Positions 47,555 to 57,678 of a DNA stretch of 64,000 nucleotides are shown piece by piece. Below the pieces are notes generated by a model. The model did no database searches and was not told the origin of the DNA. It worked only from the letters and a program-made list of their open reading frames with translations. Source of the stretch: Phytoseiulus persimilis. Taxonomy: Eukaryota; Arthropoda; Arachnida; Mesostigmata; Phytoseiidae. The position numbers and the translations under genes were made by a program. Every line of letters starts with the position of its first letter. The first letter of the stretch is position 1. The DNA is taken from NCBI GenBank assembly GCA_037576195.1, contig CM075101.1, positions 38,936,001 to 39,000,000 of the forward strand, written 5' to 3'.

Positions 47555-48451
47555 CGTCCTCAGCGCCGAGATCCGATATTGATTTGGAGGCGTGTCACGA
47601 AATTTCGTCGCTATCCACAATGGGATCCAAGAAACCTCATACGATGCGAGAGACTTGCTCCTACCAGCAATCGGAGGAGTACCTGGAACTGTTTTAGGGA
47701 ACGATGTCCTTAAAATAATTCCGCTGAGCAACACAACCGTTCAGGACAGAATCGATGAGAGAGCCAGGGTGGGGGGAGCGTCCCGGCGAGCAGCTGAGAA
47801 CTACCCTCTTTTCGTGAAGCTCAACGATCCCACCTTGCCGTACAGTGAGTTCCTTCTGTGGCGTTCTTGCGGTCCATCAGAGATGAGCAGATATACGAAG
47901 AGCTACTTTCTGTGGGATTGGTGGTTACTGGTACGAACGACGAGTCTTTATATGAAGTTTTCAAAGTCTATTTGCGTGAAAAATCAATAACGCTGAGCAA
48001 CATTCTCTTGGCTGCGGCCCGACGGGGCACCAGCCGTGTTCGGTAGATATCGGGGCTTCATGAGCTTCTGGGAAAAGTGTGTCCCGGGATGCTGACAACA
48101 CATTGCGTCATTCATCGCCAGCATCTGCAGGCGAAGAGTTGGAGCGCGACTCGCCTCATCTCGTGGTGAATGCGTCAAATCTGACACGCAGCAGAGCCCT
48201 GAACTCTCGACTATTTGCTCAACTGTTTGAGGGAGACGATTAGGAATTCCGTAGATCGCTCCTCTATACTAACTTCGGATGACTTTCTCGGGACAGGTGT
48301 TCAACGAGGTTTCCAGCCCTGTTGACTCTGTTTTTCAGTTTCCAGAAGAAAAAGATCCCATTTCGAAAGAATCCTTATCGGGCCATCCGAGGGTTCCGCT
48401 GGGAAGTTTCGCACAACCCCAATCGGATTCGAAAAAAGTTGAGAACCACTG
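47555..48451 (+). mobile_element. Decayed hAT transposase, ZBED5/SCAND3-like, with 3' terminus
   Basis: Across three plus frames the sequence follows the ZBED5-like hAT transposase in order: LEACHEISSLSTMGSKKPHT, then LLLPAIG and VLKIIPLSNTTVQDRID (the PLSNTTV box), then RDEQIYEELLSVGL and VYLREKSITLSN, then a TDGAPA-like site, HCVIHRQHL, ALNSRLFAQLFEG and GQVFNEV. Frameshifts and stops separate the blocks, so it is dead. The copy ends at a typical hAT terminus, AAAAAAGTTGAGAACCACTG, at 48432-48451. The dimerisation end of the protein is missing, so the element is internally deleted. Seen in sequence; family by established motif order. Confidence 0.85.
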
Positions 48452-51400
48452 GCCTCTATGTCAGATTCGTTCGCGAATTTCAATCGTGTCAAATGAAAGT
48501 TACAGCGTGATGGCCCGAATCTAGGAGAACGGAATCAGTTCTCCTCGTCACCCCTCGCAAATTTCAGGACTCATGGAACAAAAATTCGGACGGCGTGACT
48601 TTCTCACTCTCCTCGAAGCCTCCGCAAACCAACTGGAGTGACGAAGACCTTCTGACCTACGTACAACGTCACGACGCCGTCAACCACGACTTTGCCACGA
48701 GATTCGAAGACATTAGAAAATCGGACATGGGGTCTTCCCTTTGTGAGTTGCTCAGAGAAAAACAAGAAAAAAAATCGAAATAACGGATCGGCTCGATCTG
48801 TAAGCAGACTGGGGGACTTGGAGGCTGAGATCGTTGAAGGAATCATCGGGCTATCAATGGACAAATGACTGAAAGTACGATTCAGCGAAAGATATGAGCA
48901 CATTCGGTTGCACCGAGAAATCCCTGAGATGCTCTGCTTTGAGGAGCTCTGCAAGGCTATTCCGCGTTGTTCTTCCTTTGTCCTACTTGATAGGAAGGGC
49001 TCTCAGCACCTCGAATGACTTGGTGACGGAACGAACAAACGGACAAGCGGACCCCAAAACTCCTAACACTCACTGAGAAGGGTGGATTCTATTTTATCTG
49101 AAACGAATAAAGTATCCCGCAAAGCTTCAGTCGGATTAGGAACATCCGCACGGGTTCAAAAATACATTGATTGCGTCATGTAAAGCTCGCTACGTGGGTT
49201 GCAAGAAATGGTCCTCGGCATCTCCGGTATCGTTGTCATCATCAAATCCGTAGCCCCCGACCCACCAGGAAACAAAAGCTTGATACGCCCCTGTTCCGAG
49301 GGCGGCAGCATGGCCATTCAGCTCGAGGACGCGTCTAGGTCAGGTTTCTCTTTGGATCGGTACCCACTGATGCCGATTCTGTGATGAGGCTTTATGGAAT
49401 TCCACGTTTTTTGGACTCACGAGGGGCCACTGCAGAGAAACACCGGTGTACAGGGTCGAATTTTCGAGCCCCACTTTGTTTTGGCCATCAATTTGTCAAT
49501 CGATGGAGGTTATTTCGGCTCGTTGTTGGAGCGGATGTGATGGGAATCGCGGCCGGGGGGTGATTTCGAGAAAGATCATTCTTTTCAATTCGAGGTTTCC
49601 CGGAGTGATCAGGGAGATGTCAACTTTCATCGGACCGGACTCGCCGGGGTCGCGTTCGACGCGCAAAAAGGCGTGGCCTCAGATGCCAGAAACTCGATGC
49701 AAGAATAAAACACTATCCCGACTCCGAATGGGTCCCCGCTGATTTAGCGGGTCATTGGATGCCGGGAATGAAGTTGGGCAGAACCGAGGGCTCAATGGGA
49801 AAAGTTCCAGCTCCGATGGCTCTAGCACAGGCAACCTCTGTTACCCTCTCGGTTTCTCCCGAAGATCGAACTGGATTTCTGATTCTGCGCCTCTCAGCTC
49901 CATGAGTCGCGGTTTTGTTCTTGATTCGGATTGAGTTTCTGCTCCAGTGAAGGGGATCGACAGAACTTCGAATCCGTTTGTCTACAGCTTTCCCCTTCGA
50001 GAGATAGAGATGCAAGTCCGGAGTCGAGCCTGCCTCCGCCCTCTGGTGCATGTTCCTGTGCGTGAGATAAGGCGAGTCTTTACTGCAGTCAAAGACATTT
50101 ATAGAACTTCATCTCTTCCGCGCCCCTCAGCCTTGCGCCCCCAAGTCCCCTAGGGCGATATTCCAATGCAGACACCGGTATTGGTCAACTCCAACTCCGA
50201 TTTTGCGCCCCTCAGATACGTTTATCCGTTTCGAAGACGAATGAAGTTATTCTGCGGTTACGGCTACGGGAAGAAATCAATTACGGTTTCACGCCCTATA
50301 ATTGAGCGCCCCATCAGCTTCGCGCCCGGGGCACGAGCCCCCTCCTTACACGATGAGTCCCTCATACGCCGGACAGTTCTTTTCGAAAAAAAGGTTTCAT
50401 ATCCCCCAGCCTTGAGGGTACTCAGAAACGGCCGAGTTATCCGAATATCAGGCCAGCAGCTGAAAATACTCTCACTCAGCTCTCCGCACTCGGTCGCTGG
50501 AAGCATCCCGAACACCGACGAAGTCCTCGATACAAACAGTCGCTATTTTCCGAGGAGTCGAGATAACTTCAATCGGTTTCTGGCTGCCGACCGGCTTCCG
50601 TTGCGCATCCAACGCGGTCCCAGCGAGTCCAATCTGATGAAATTTAACGTTTCCCCGAGCCGAAATCGGCGAACCGCTCGATTGAGAATATCGGGTTCAT
50701 GAGCAACGCGCAATGCGGAGAAGTTGCCCAGAGGAACCGGGGACATAGCGGGAAGTATGAGTGGGAGGCTCTCATCGCAGCGACAGTCAGGTTTTCCTAA
50801 GATGCGCAGCCTCACGCTTGAGATGGGTCGTCAGACGATTATCAGCTGGAGGAATACACCTAGTGCGGTATGAACGTCCTCATTTGATTTGACGGATCAG
50901 CACGCTTCATCCCTGGATAACTGATCAAATAACGATGGGATGTTCTGATGGCTTCCGCGTGGGCAAACGATCAGAGGAATCACTTGGACTCCCGTAAAGA
51001 TTCTACGACGACATTGATCTTGCCGACTGCATTGCTCCCTGTGGAAGCAGGTTTCGATCGCTCCAGAGGGTGCGGTGCCCACACATGTAGCTCCTTGAAA
51101 ATGAACCGCTCATCTTACCACTGGTTTCCATCCTCAAACTCGCCGGCCACGAGAAAAAGTCCAACGTTTCGATCGCAGGGCCTCGGAAAGTAGCTGAATC
51201 CGCATTCTGCATCTATGTTTCCCTGTGTCGTGCCTGATATTTCTCCAAATATATAACGGATAAAGCATGACGGGTCGTTGGTGAGAACTTCCAGAGTTGT
51301 GGTTCGGAAAACTACTGGAGTTTGCGAAGGGATGGCGTATTTCTCATATCGATTTCGTCGCTGAACGCAGTACTCCGTTGCGCGGAATTCGTCATGGTAC

Positions 51401-51932
51401 GGAGCTTTCCGTTCAAAGTTATATATTTCTCAAGCTATTCGAGGACCGTTCCGGGACTCGATCAGAGACAGAAGAATATTGTGTGTTCGAAAACCAGCCA
51501 TAATCTGTAATAGGGAGTTCAGGGTCTCAAGGTGACTGGCTGGAGTGTGAGCGAACCCAGAGCCGCCTTCTGAACAAAGAATACGAGACTCCATGCAATG
51601 ATATCAGAAGTACTTGGAGAACTTATGCCGCCCTCATTGGTACTTATGTTTGCAGTGGCGTTCCGTTTCGCTCCCATCGACAGCCATCAAGGACGCAATC
51701 AGTGGCGACCATCAGCTGCTTCCGATTCCTATGCAATCGGCTGTTGCGGGAAGCTCAGCCAGAACGATAGCTCATCCACCCGCGTCCGACGGTAGCTTCT
51801 TACTCGGTCGTCCTAAACACCCCGTAGAAACCGGGCGAGGGAATCGACACAATCCAGAGATGGCCCAATAATTCGAATTGAATGGTGCACTTCCGCGTGA
51901 ACAGTGGCAGTTGGCTGTACCTGATCACACCC
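48452..51932. other. No resolved gene
   Basis: A plus frame at 48595-48783 (NWSDEDLLTYVQRHDAV) is followed at 49106-49111 by AATAAA and may be part of a transcript; another AATAAA is at 49705-49710. A 178-codon plus frame at 50166-50702 and a TATATAA sequence near 51251 have no further support. Confidence 0.35.
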
Positions 51933-51942
51933 ATGCGCTTTT

Positions 51943-52341
51943 GTGTGGTATCTGCTTTGGATCGTTGCGTGCCCGCAATCGAGATCCAACATGTCCCGCT
52001 ACGATCCATGTCATCGGAGAAAACTCAAAGTTCGTGAAGTGATAGAGGTCACCCGAGTGGTAGCTTCTTTATATCCTTGCATCAACTCACAAGTTCTCAT
52101 GACCTATAGACCTTCGGCAGCTGTGGTAATCTCTATGCAAAAGTTAATTTGTGTGGTCGTGAGTTTCTGCTTCGCTAAGCAATCGTCGGCAGCGCTCACT
52201 GAGAAGGATGAAATGCAGGCACTGACCGATTGTCACCTGGATTTTGCGAGGATCTTTTTGAGCATGGGCTCGTGGGAGTTCTACAAGCAACATGAACACC
52301 AGGTCGGAGGCTATTGCGCAAGGAACATCTTCTGGCTTTGA
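51943..52341 (+). CDS. Secreted five-cysteine family, member A
   Basis: The frame is open from 51925 to a stop at 52341. It reads a hydrophobic leader (VWYLLWIVACPQSRS), then SRYDPC. From RYDPC on it aligns without gaps to member B (56148-56684): about 34 of 100 residues identical, with five cysteines in register (DPC, YPC, LIC, FC, DC) and shared QVL-x-x-YRP-x-A and CFA blocks. The leader's ATG is one base out of frame: ATGCGC at 51933 is separated from the leader by a TTTT run. Either an indel broke the gene, or the run length is wrong in the assembly. Otherwise the first in-frame Met lies inside the mature part. It ends about 50 residues earlier than B. No known family; secretion is inferred. 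Confidence 0.55.
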   Translation: MWYLLWIVACPQSRSNMSRYDPCHRRKLKVREVIEVTRVVASLYPCINSQVLMTYRPSAAVVISMQKLICVVVSFCFAKQSSAALTEKDEMQALTDCHLDFARIFLSMGSWEFYKQHEHQVGGYCARNIFWL

Positions 52342-53162
52342 TATCGGACACGTTCAAATGTTCGGGGATCCCAACCTCGCGCAATTTAGAGCCACGCCCG
52401 AGATGTGCCTGAATATCTTGCGGCTCGTCATCGAGAAAATATTCCGATGACGCACGCAAGAACTCCTTCCTCAAGAACGGAATCGTCTCGTTCCCTCGGG
52501 CTGATGGCCCAAACACGGAAAATAACAGACTTATATCTGTCCTAAGCTCAGGACGCAGAGTGCGGCAAGATGCGGTCTCAGGTATAAAAAAAGATTTCCT
52601 GGAGTTTGTGATATTTCCATTCTCATTTCTTTTCCTATTGCATCTTCTCTTTCGAGAGTTTTCAATTCCAGTCTGATTTCGAAATATAGCTACGATCACT
52701 GGCTCGTACCCACTCCCGGTCCAACTACATACCGTAGGGGTGGGGAAATGCTTGGGCGGTCCGCCCCGGGCATCAAGGCCTACCACTCCGAAGTGCCTGT
52801 AGCAGAAACGCGGTTCTACATACCGTGAGATAATCCGTTTGTTCGCGACTGCTTTCCGTAATATTCCCGGAGGAAATGAGCGCTTGAATCACTTCTGCGG
52901 TGTCAAACACCTCCAATCGTCTCCTGATTAGCCTGGACGGGGAAGCTGAAGAGCTATTTATTCTTCCCCGTAGATCCGAGATCCCAGAATGTGAGGGCCC
53001 ATACGCTCACCGATCCACGACCTCCCAAACGCCTTATCCAAGAACTCACCGTGAAAATCCTTCACACCAATTAGTTCGCTGAAAGATTTCAATTCGAGCT
53101 CAACTAATGTCATAATGAGCTCCCAGTTTTTTTTTTGTCGAACTACTCACTGAGGGGAGACC
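52342..53162. other. No supported gene
   Basis: A minus frame at 52196-52786 (196 codons) overlaps the end of member A on the other strand and has no motif. A short T run (53129-53137, poly-A on the minus strand) may be the tail of the LINE fragment that follows. Confidence 0.35.
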
Positions 53163-53601
53163 CTATTTCTCCCAAGAGGAGCTGTGAGTGTGACGAAGGG
53201 GGAAATCGCAATGGGGAAAGAAAGAAGAGCCATAGGAAAAAACGCATTCGCGCACGACCCGGACGAATAGGAAATTCAGCTGGAAATTGAGACTCATATA
53301 GATAATATCCACTAAAAAAACCGAAGGCTCATTATCTGGGAGATGCGAGAAGACAGAAGATCGAAAGAGTTTGGGATTGTAGGTTGAAGGGAAGGCATTC
53401 CAAAGCCGAGATGTGCGAGGGGAAAAGGTATCGTCGAACTGAGCAGAACGATAAGTGAATAACTGGACAGGATAGGGGTGTTGTTCGGCACCACGCCTTG
53501 ACCGAAAGGGGAGGACCGAGGGCAGAGATTTCAGCTGAACATCTTTCATTGAAGCATCGGTAGATGAGGAGGAGGTCGGCGACCTTGCGTCGGAAGGTCA
53601 A
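53163..53601 (-). mobile_element. Non-LTR retrotransposon (LINE) 3' end
   Basis: The minus strand first reads LTFRRKVADLLLIYRCFNE. After a frameshift it reads RRGAEQHPYPVQLF, AQFDDTFSPRTSRLWNAFPS and FRSSVFSHL. The order RR-ADL-LYR ... R-x-DD-F-PRT-RLWN-LPS is the standard C-terminal end of LINE ORF2 proteins (Jockey/CR1-like). Only the last 150 or so residues remain, so it is a 5'-truncated insertion with at least one frameshift. A nine-base poly-A on the minus strand at 53129-53137 may be its tail. Confidence 0.85.
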
Positions 53602-53789
53602 GGATTCTGGAGGGGAGGACAGGGTCCCGTCACTAATGGGAGGAACAGCGCGCTTTCGTATAGAATCGAAAATGGGAAAGGATGGAGGAGCGGCGCTTAT
53701 TAGCTATCGGCGGTTTAATAGCTGGGACAAGCTGAACTGGTCGCGCTTCGCTGCGACCACAACTGTGAGCGATGAAAACTACCCTTGCT

Positions 53790-53935
53790 TCTATCTCCCA
53801 ACTTCTGATTTCTGACACCCGACTACCAAGTCCCGGCTCCTGACGTCTAACTTCCAGCTTCTTACTTCGGACTCCTGACACGTAATCCCTGACTACTCAC
53901 TCCTACAATTCAGCTCCCGACGCCCGGCTTGTCCT
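53790..53935. repeat. Degenerate tandem array, about 10-11 base unit
   Basis: Many imperfect repeats of a TCCTGACNCC/AACTTCC-like unit follow one another (CCAACTTCTGATTTCTGACACCC, GGCTCCTGACGTCTAAC, GGACTCCTGACACG, and so on). It lies on the 5' side of the minus-strand LINE fragment. No coding meaning seen. Confidence 0.65.
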
Positions 53936-55206
53936 GCGCTGCCTGGGTATTCGCGGTATGGAATTAGCAGTTTCGAGGGCAAAATTCTCCGTTTCTGATC
54001 ACTTCGTGAAGAATGAATCGATTCGGGATTCCTTCGCCGGCGATCGATACCAAGGAAGGAAGGGGAGGGATGGAAAGAAGAAAGGAAGGTACAGTACTGC
54101 TCCATTCTCGTGAATTGTTTGAGAAATTCCTCATCCAGAGCTATTCAAGAAATGCCTCCTCTTTTTTTTTAATTCTCACAGAAAGACTGACCGAGGAAAT
54201 CGGGCATCTGAAAATGAATCTAGGCATGAGCGACTGTCTTGAGCGTCCAGTGCATGAATCGACCGTTTTTATTGCAAATCCATACACTTGATCCCGGAAT
54301 TTCCGGAGCATGGAGGTACGGGTTATACTCGTCAACGCCAAGGAGCTCGTCTGCTCCATGCTCTCAACTGCTGTCCTCCACATTAAGCTCCACAATAATT
54401 GCTTCTCATGATGAATAAAATAATCTGCTCCTGAGGCTGTCTCGAAAAACATTGCTACCACAATCCTGAGGTGGTACTTCGAGTACCTTGCCGCTATCCT
54501 CCGGTCAGCGCATGTCTGGGGTCGGAGGCCTGTTCCGGGGCTTCATTTGAGCCTTTTTTCCAGGTCAAGGAGGTGGTCCTGTTTGAGGGTTTTCCTTGGA
54601 TTGGTTCCTCATTCGTCAGACGTTCGAAGGCTCGACACTGCTCTGCGTGATGACAAAAGTAGTGATAGAATACAAGCTGCCCGGAATAACTGGCCTGCAC
54701 CACGAGGACTTCCTCCTCTCTCACTGAGAACCTTCCTCGCGGCGGTGCTGGGAATCAGAATCGCCTACCCTGGCGACCTCCATCTCTTGGGAGCAGGTTA
54801 CATCGAATTCTGTGGAATATTCACCGAAATGAGTCTTTTTCATTCCTCCCTCCACATCGGAAATGAACGTGGATGACTCGCTATCCATTCGCGTCCTCAA
54901 CAGGTTAGCTCGAAGAGAAAGGGTTCTCGGCGAAATAATTTTGTGCGCTCTTGGTTATCCTTTCTCGCGAAAACTTGTAGTTCGACCGAAAAATTTTGTG
55001 CACGCACTCTAGCGGAAATTGGTGCTGGAAGGGAGAATCACCAATGATTGGACGAGTTCTCCCTGAACCGATGATTGGATTTTGGCATGATGTATCGGAG
55101 CAAACCGCTTGAATGTCGAGGAATACAATATTCTCAAATTAATCGAGGAGCTCCGGACGTATCAAAGGTCGCCTGATACAGGACAACAGGACTTGTGAGG
55201 GACCAT
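53936..55206. other. No recognised gene
   Basis: A minus frame at 54141-54461 and a plus frame at 54547-54876 are open for about 110 codons each without motifs, splice support or polyadenylation signals. Confidence 0.35.
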
Positions 55207-55312
55207 CGCCCGCAATGGGATTTGGGAGGCGATAGGGAGTGTTACTGGAGCAATACCGGAAGGTGATTCCGCGAAACTTCTGAGGGCTGGCTGAGAGGTG
55301 CAGCCGGAAAAC
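55207..55312 (+). repeat. Interspersed repeat, copy 2
   Basis: Inverted match to 41160-41268, differing at scattered positions. Two copies 14 kb apart in opposite orientation indicate a dispersed family. Confidence 0.8.
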
Positions 55313-56147
55313 GAAAGGTCTTGTGAGGGAGACAAATCCGGTGTCTGATCATGATCTAGCCTCTCTTATACACAGAGACTCAGCTCGTTATGCACCTTTA
55401 GCACGCTCGAATTTCGAAACTCGCAACCGCTCCGCAAAGCTCAGCGTAGTGTTAGTTGCATTCCGAAGCGATGCCCTCCTTTCCAAACTCCAATTGAGTT
55501 GAGAAATCCAGGATGTCCTGAGCCCGATCCCTCCCAACCCATGTCTATGAATATGTTATTCCAGCGTTATCCTGAGCGCAATCGAGCAGTTCAACTCCAG
55601 AGTTTAAACTCAGTCTGCCGTCAGGCGAACCGCTAGAGCTTCAAGCATTGCATTGTTCGGATTTGCGAGTGGCAGGATTCTTAGAACGAACAGACACACG
55701 TTTGACTCTTATTGATGAAGATATTTCATAGTTTGGCGGGGAGAGGTATGGGTGCCCTATGCCGATCCCGGGGACCTGCGCTACACGCTGCGGAAGGGTT
55801 CGTCCCGGTCTGACTCCTGGCGTCGGAGGCCAACGCAAACACTACGGAAGCATCTCATCGTCGCATCTCACCTAGCACCATCATTACGACGAAATACTTT
55901 TGTTGAACCAAGCTTCACTTTGCTTTATTCAAAGAATCCGTATTGCTTCTGCGGCGTTTGAAGCTGAGGGTCGCAGCACTTTGTAGGACGATGATGCATC
56001 GAGGGAATGACGCGGGAGCAGTGGGTCCCGCTGGCTTCCTTGGCTCCTCTCCACCGATCCTGATTATTATCGCTATGTCGTTTCGTTCAGGAAGCCAATC
56101 GCTATACGCGACTCCATGCACACACCGTTCACCGCACTCGATTTGTC
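55313..56147. other. 3' flank of member B
   Basis: AATAAA on the minus strand at 55924-55929, about 220 bases after the member B stop, is a candidate polyadenylation site. Nothing else recognised. Confidence 0.4.
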
Positions 56148-56684
56148 TCATAGTAATCTTTCGAATATCCAACGCAGAACGGCGACGGCACTAGTTGATG
56201 AAAATTTTATATGTTCCAATTTTGAGGCATCGAGACATCTCTGGACGTCGGGAATAACTCCCCGGAAAGCAGTTAAATTCGCCGTTTCTTCGCTCTTCCT
56301 CTCCGAGAATTTATAGTATGTCCATCCGTCTAAGGCCAGAATGTGATTAAGGAATTGCGCGTAACAGCTCAAGACGAAATTGAATTCTTCTCTTGTGCTG
56401 ACTGCATTGAGTCTGGAGGTCGCGAAACAAATTCTTATGATCACGCAAAGCGGCCGGTAGAAAGCAATCAACATAGATGCTGTGGGCCGGTATTTGAACA
56501 ACACCTGCTGAGTCAAACAGGGAAAGATTTGAGCTCCTAGCCGAGACGTCTCGAAAGCCTCGGACACCCGAACTGAAACTCCCGCACAAGGGTCATACCT
56601 TTTGGCGGAGTTGAGCCTGCTTGCGAGAGTTACTGTCAGCAAGGATATGAAGGCGCGATATCTGAGCTGCATGCCTATTCCCAT
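56148..56684 (-). CDS. Secreted five-cysteine family, member B
   Basis: An ATG at 56684 (minus) opens 178 codons. After a few residues comes a signal peptide (MQLRYRAFISLLTVTLAS), then RLNSAKRYDPC. The middle aligns gap-free to member A with five cysteines in register (DPC, FPC, PLC, IC, SC), plus QVLFKYRPTA and CFA blocks and a closing GWTYYK. B adds about 50 residues after this region, including one more cysteine (VQRCLDASKL). It looks intact, may be single-exon, and has AATAAA about 220 bases downstream. The internal Met five codons on is an alternative start. Family unknown to me; role unknown. The five-cysteine pattern suits an extracellular, disulphide-bonded protein. Confidence 0.6.
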   Translation of the reverse strand: MGIGMQLRYRAFISLLTVTLASRLNSAKRYDPCAGVSVRVSEAFETSRLGAQIFPCLTQQVLFKYRPTASMLIAFYRPLCVIIRICFATSRLNAVSTREEFNFVLSCYAQFLNHILALDGWTYYKFSERKSEETANLTAFRGVIPDVQRCLDASKLEHIKFSSTSAVAVLRWIFERLL

Positions 56685-57588
56685 GGGATCTTCACCCGTC
56701 TTCAGTCCGTGTGGGCGCCCTCCGCTCCTCGTAGCATGTTGTTGTTCTCACCGCAGATTCAGGGCCCACGGAGACTTGGAATGACTCTTCAGCGGATTAA
56801 GACCCGAATGACAAACGGGAGGCGATGAGCGGCACGTTGCGGTCTCAGCTGGAAGTGTTCAAGTGATGTCGAGGGCATCGGCTCCCCGTTAAGACAATGA
56901 CTGTGGTTAGTTCAGAATGCAAGGTTTAGAATGAACGGTTGGCTTAGCTGTCGTTCCGTATTTGCTCAGACCCAGATGGTTGAAAGGGATTCTGCATGCT
57001 CCAACGACCCGACCCGAGTTGAAAGAACAAATCATGACGAAACGATCAACTCCTCCCTCGAGAGCATTATTCGCAAAAATTCCGATGGGCCGTTCGCCAC
57101 GATGTTGTCGTGCATAGAATCGACGACACCGCACCACGGGGGCCGTGATAGAATTTCCAGGACATGACTTACCAGCCATGGTGTCTCACTACCGCGACAC
57201 AGAGGGGTATGATTCTGTTGCGGAGGGCCCCCTGAGGAGCACTCGGAAGGAATCACTCACCCTTAGGGAATAATGAGCCCTCCGTTCGACCTAATCATCC
57301 GGAAAACTATTCATGCGTAGAACGAGAACCCTAGGACTCGCGAACCAGTTGGCGCTGAACACTCCGATGAGCTACCTAGAGGCAAAGATCGCAGGGATCG
57401 GGGGAATGTAGGATGATTGGCCAGCGGAGGGGGCTCTCGAATTTTTTGTCGAGTTCTAAACTGTGACAAGCAACCTTGCCGAATCGACCTCCGTGTTTGA
57501 CGAATCGGTCGTGATGACGTTCGCAGCTGCGATCTATTCTCGTCACGATTTCGTCTCTAACGAATGAGCCAGTTTGAGGGTTAGGTTG
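56685..57588. other. No recognised gene
   Basis: The upstream region of member B lies here. No motif-bearing frame; ORFs below 100 codons only. Confidence 0.4.
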
Positions 57589-57596
57589 ACCAAGCC

Positions 57597-57670
57597 CAAG
57601 GGTGGGCAGCTTCGTGCGGCCCGCGGGCACATAAAGGTTCACGCCGCGGGCCGGACTTTGCCCACCCCTG
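57597..57670. mobile_element. 74-bp hAT-type MITE
   Basis: It starts CAAGGGTGGGCA and ends TGCCCACCCCTG, imperfect terminal inverted repeats (11 of 12). The inverted match extends into GCGGCCCGCGGG and CCGCGGGCCGGA. The flanks are ACCAAGCC (57589-57596) and ACCTAGCC (57671-57678), an 8-base target duplication with one mismatch. The terminal sequence CAGGGGTGGGCAAA with CGGCCCGCGG is typical of hAT elements, which make 8-base duplications. So short an element must be a non-autonomous, internally deleted form. Confidence 0.8.
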
Positions 57671-57678
57671 ACCTAGCC

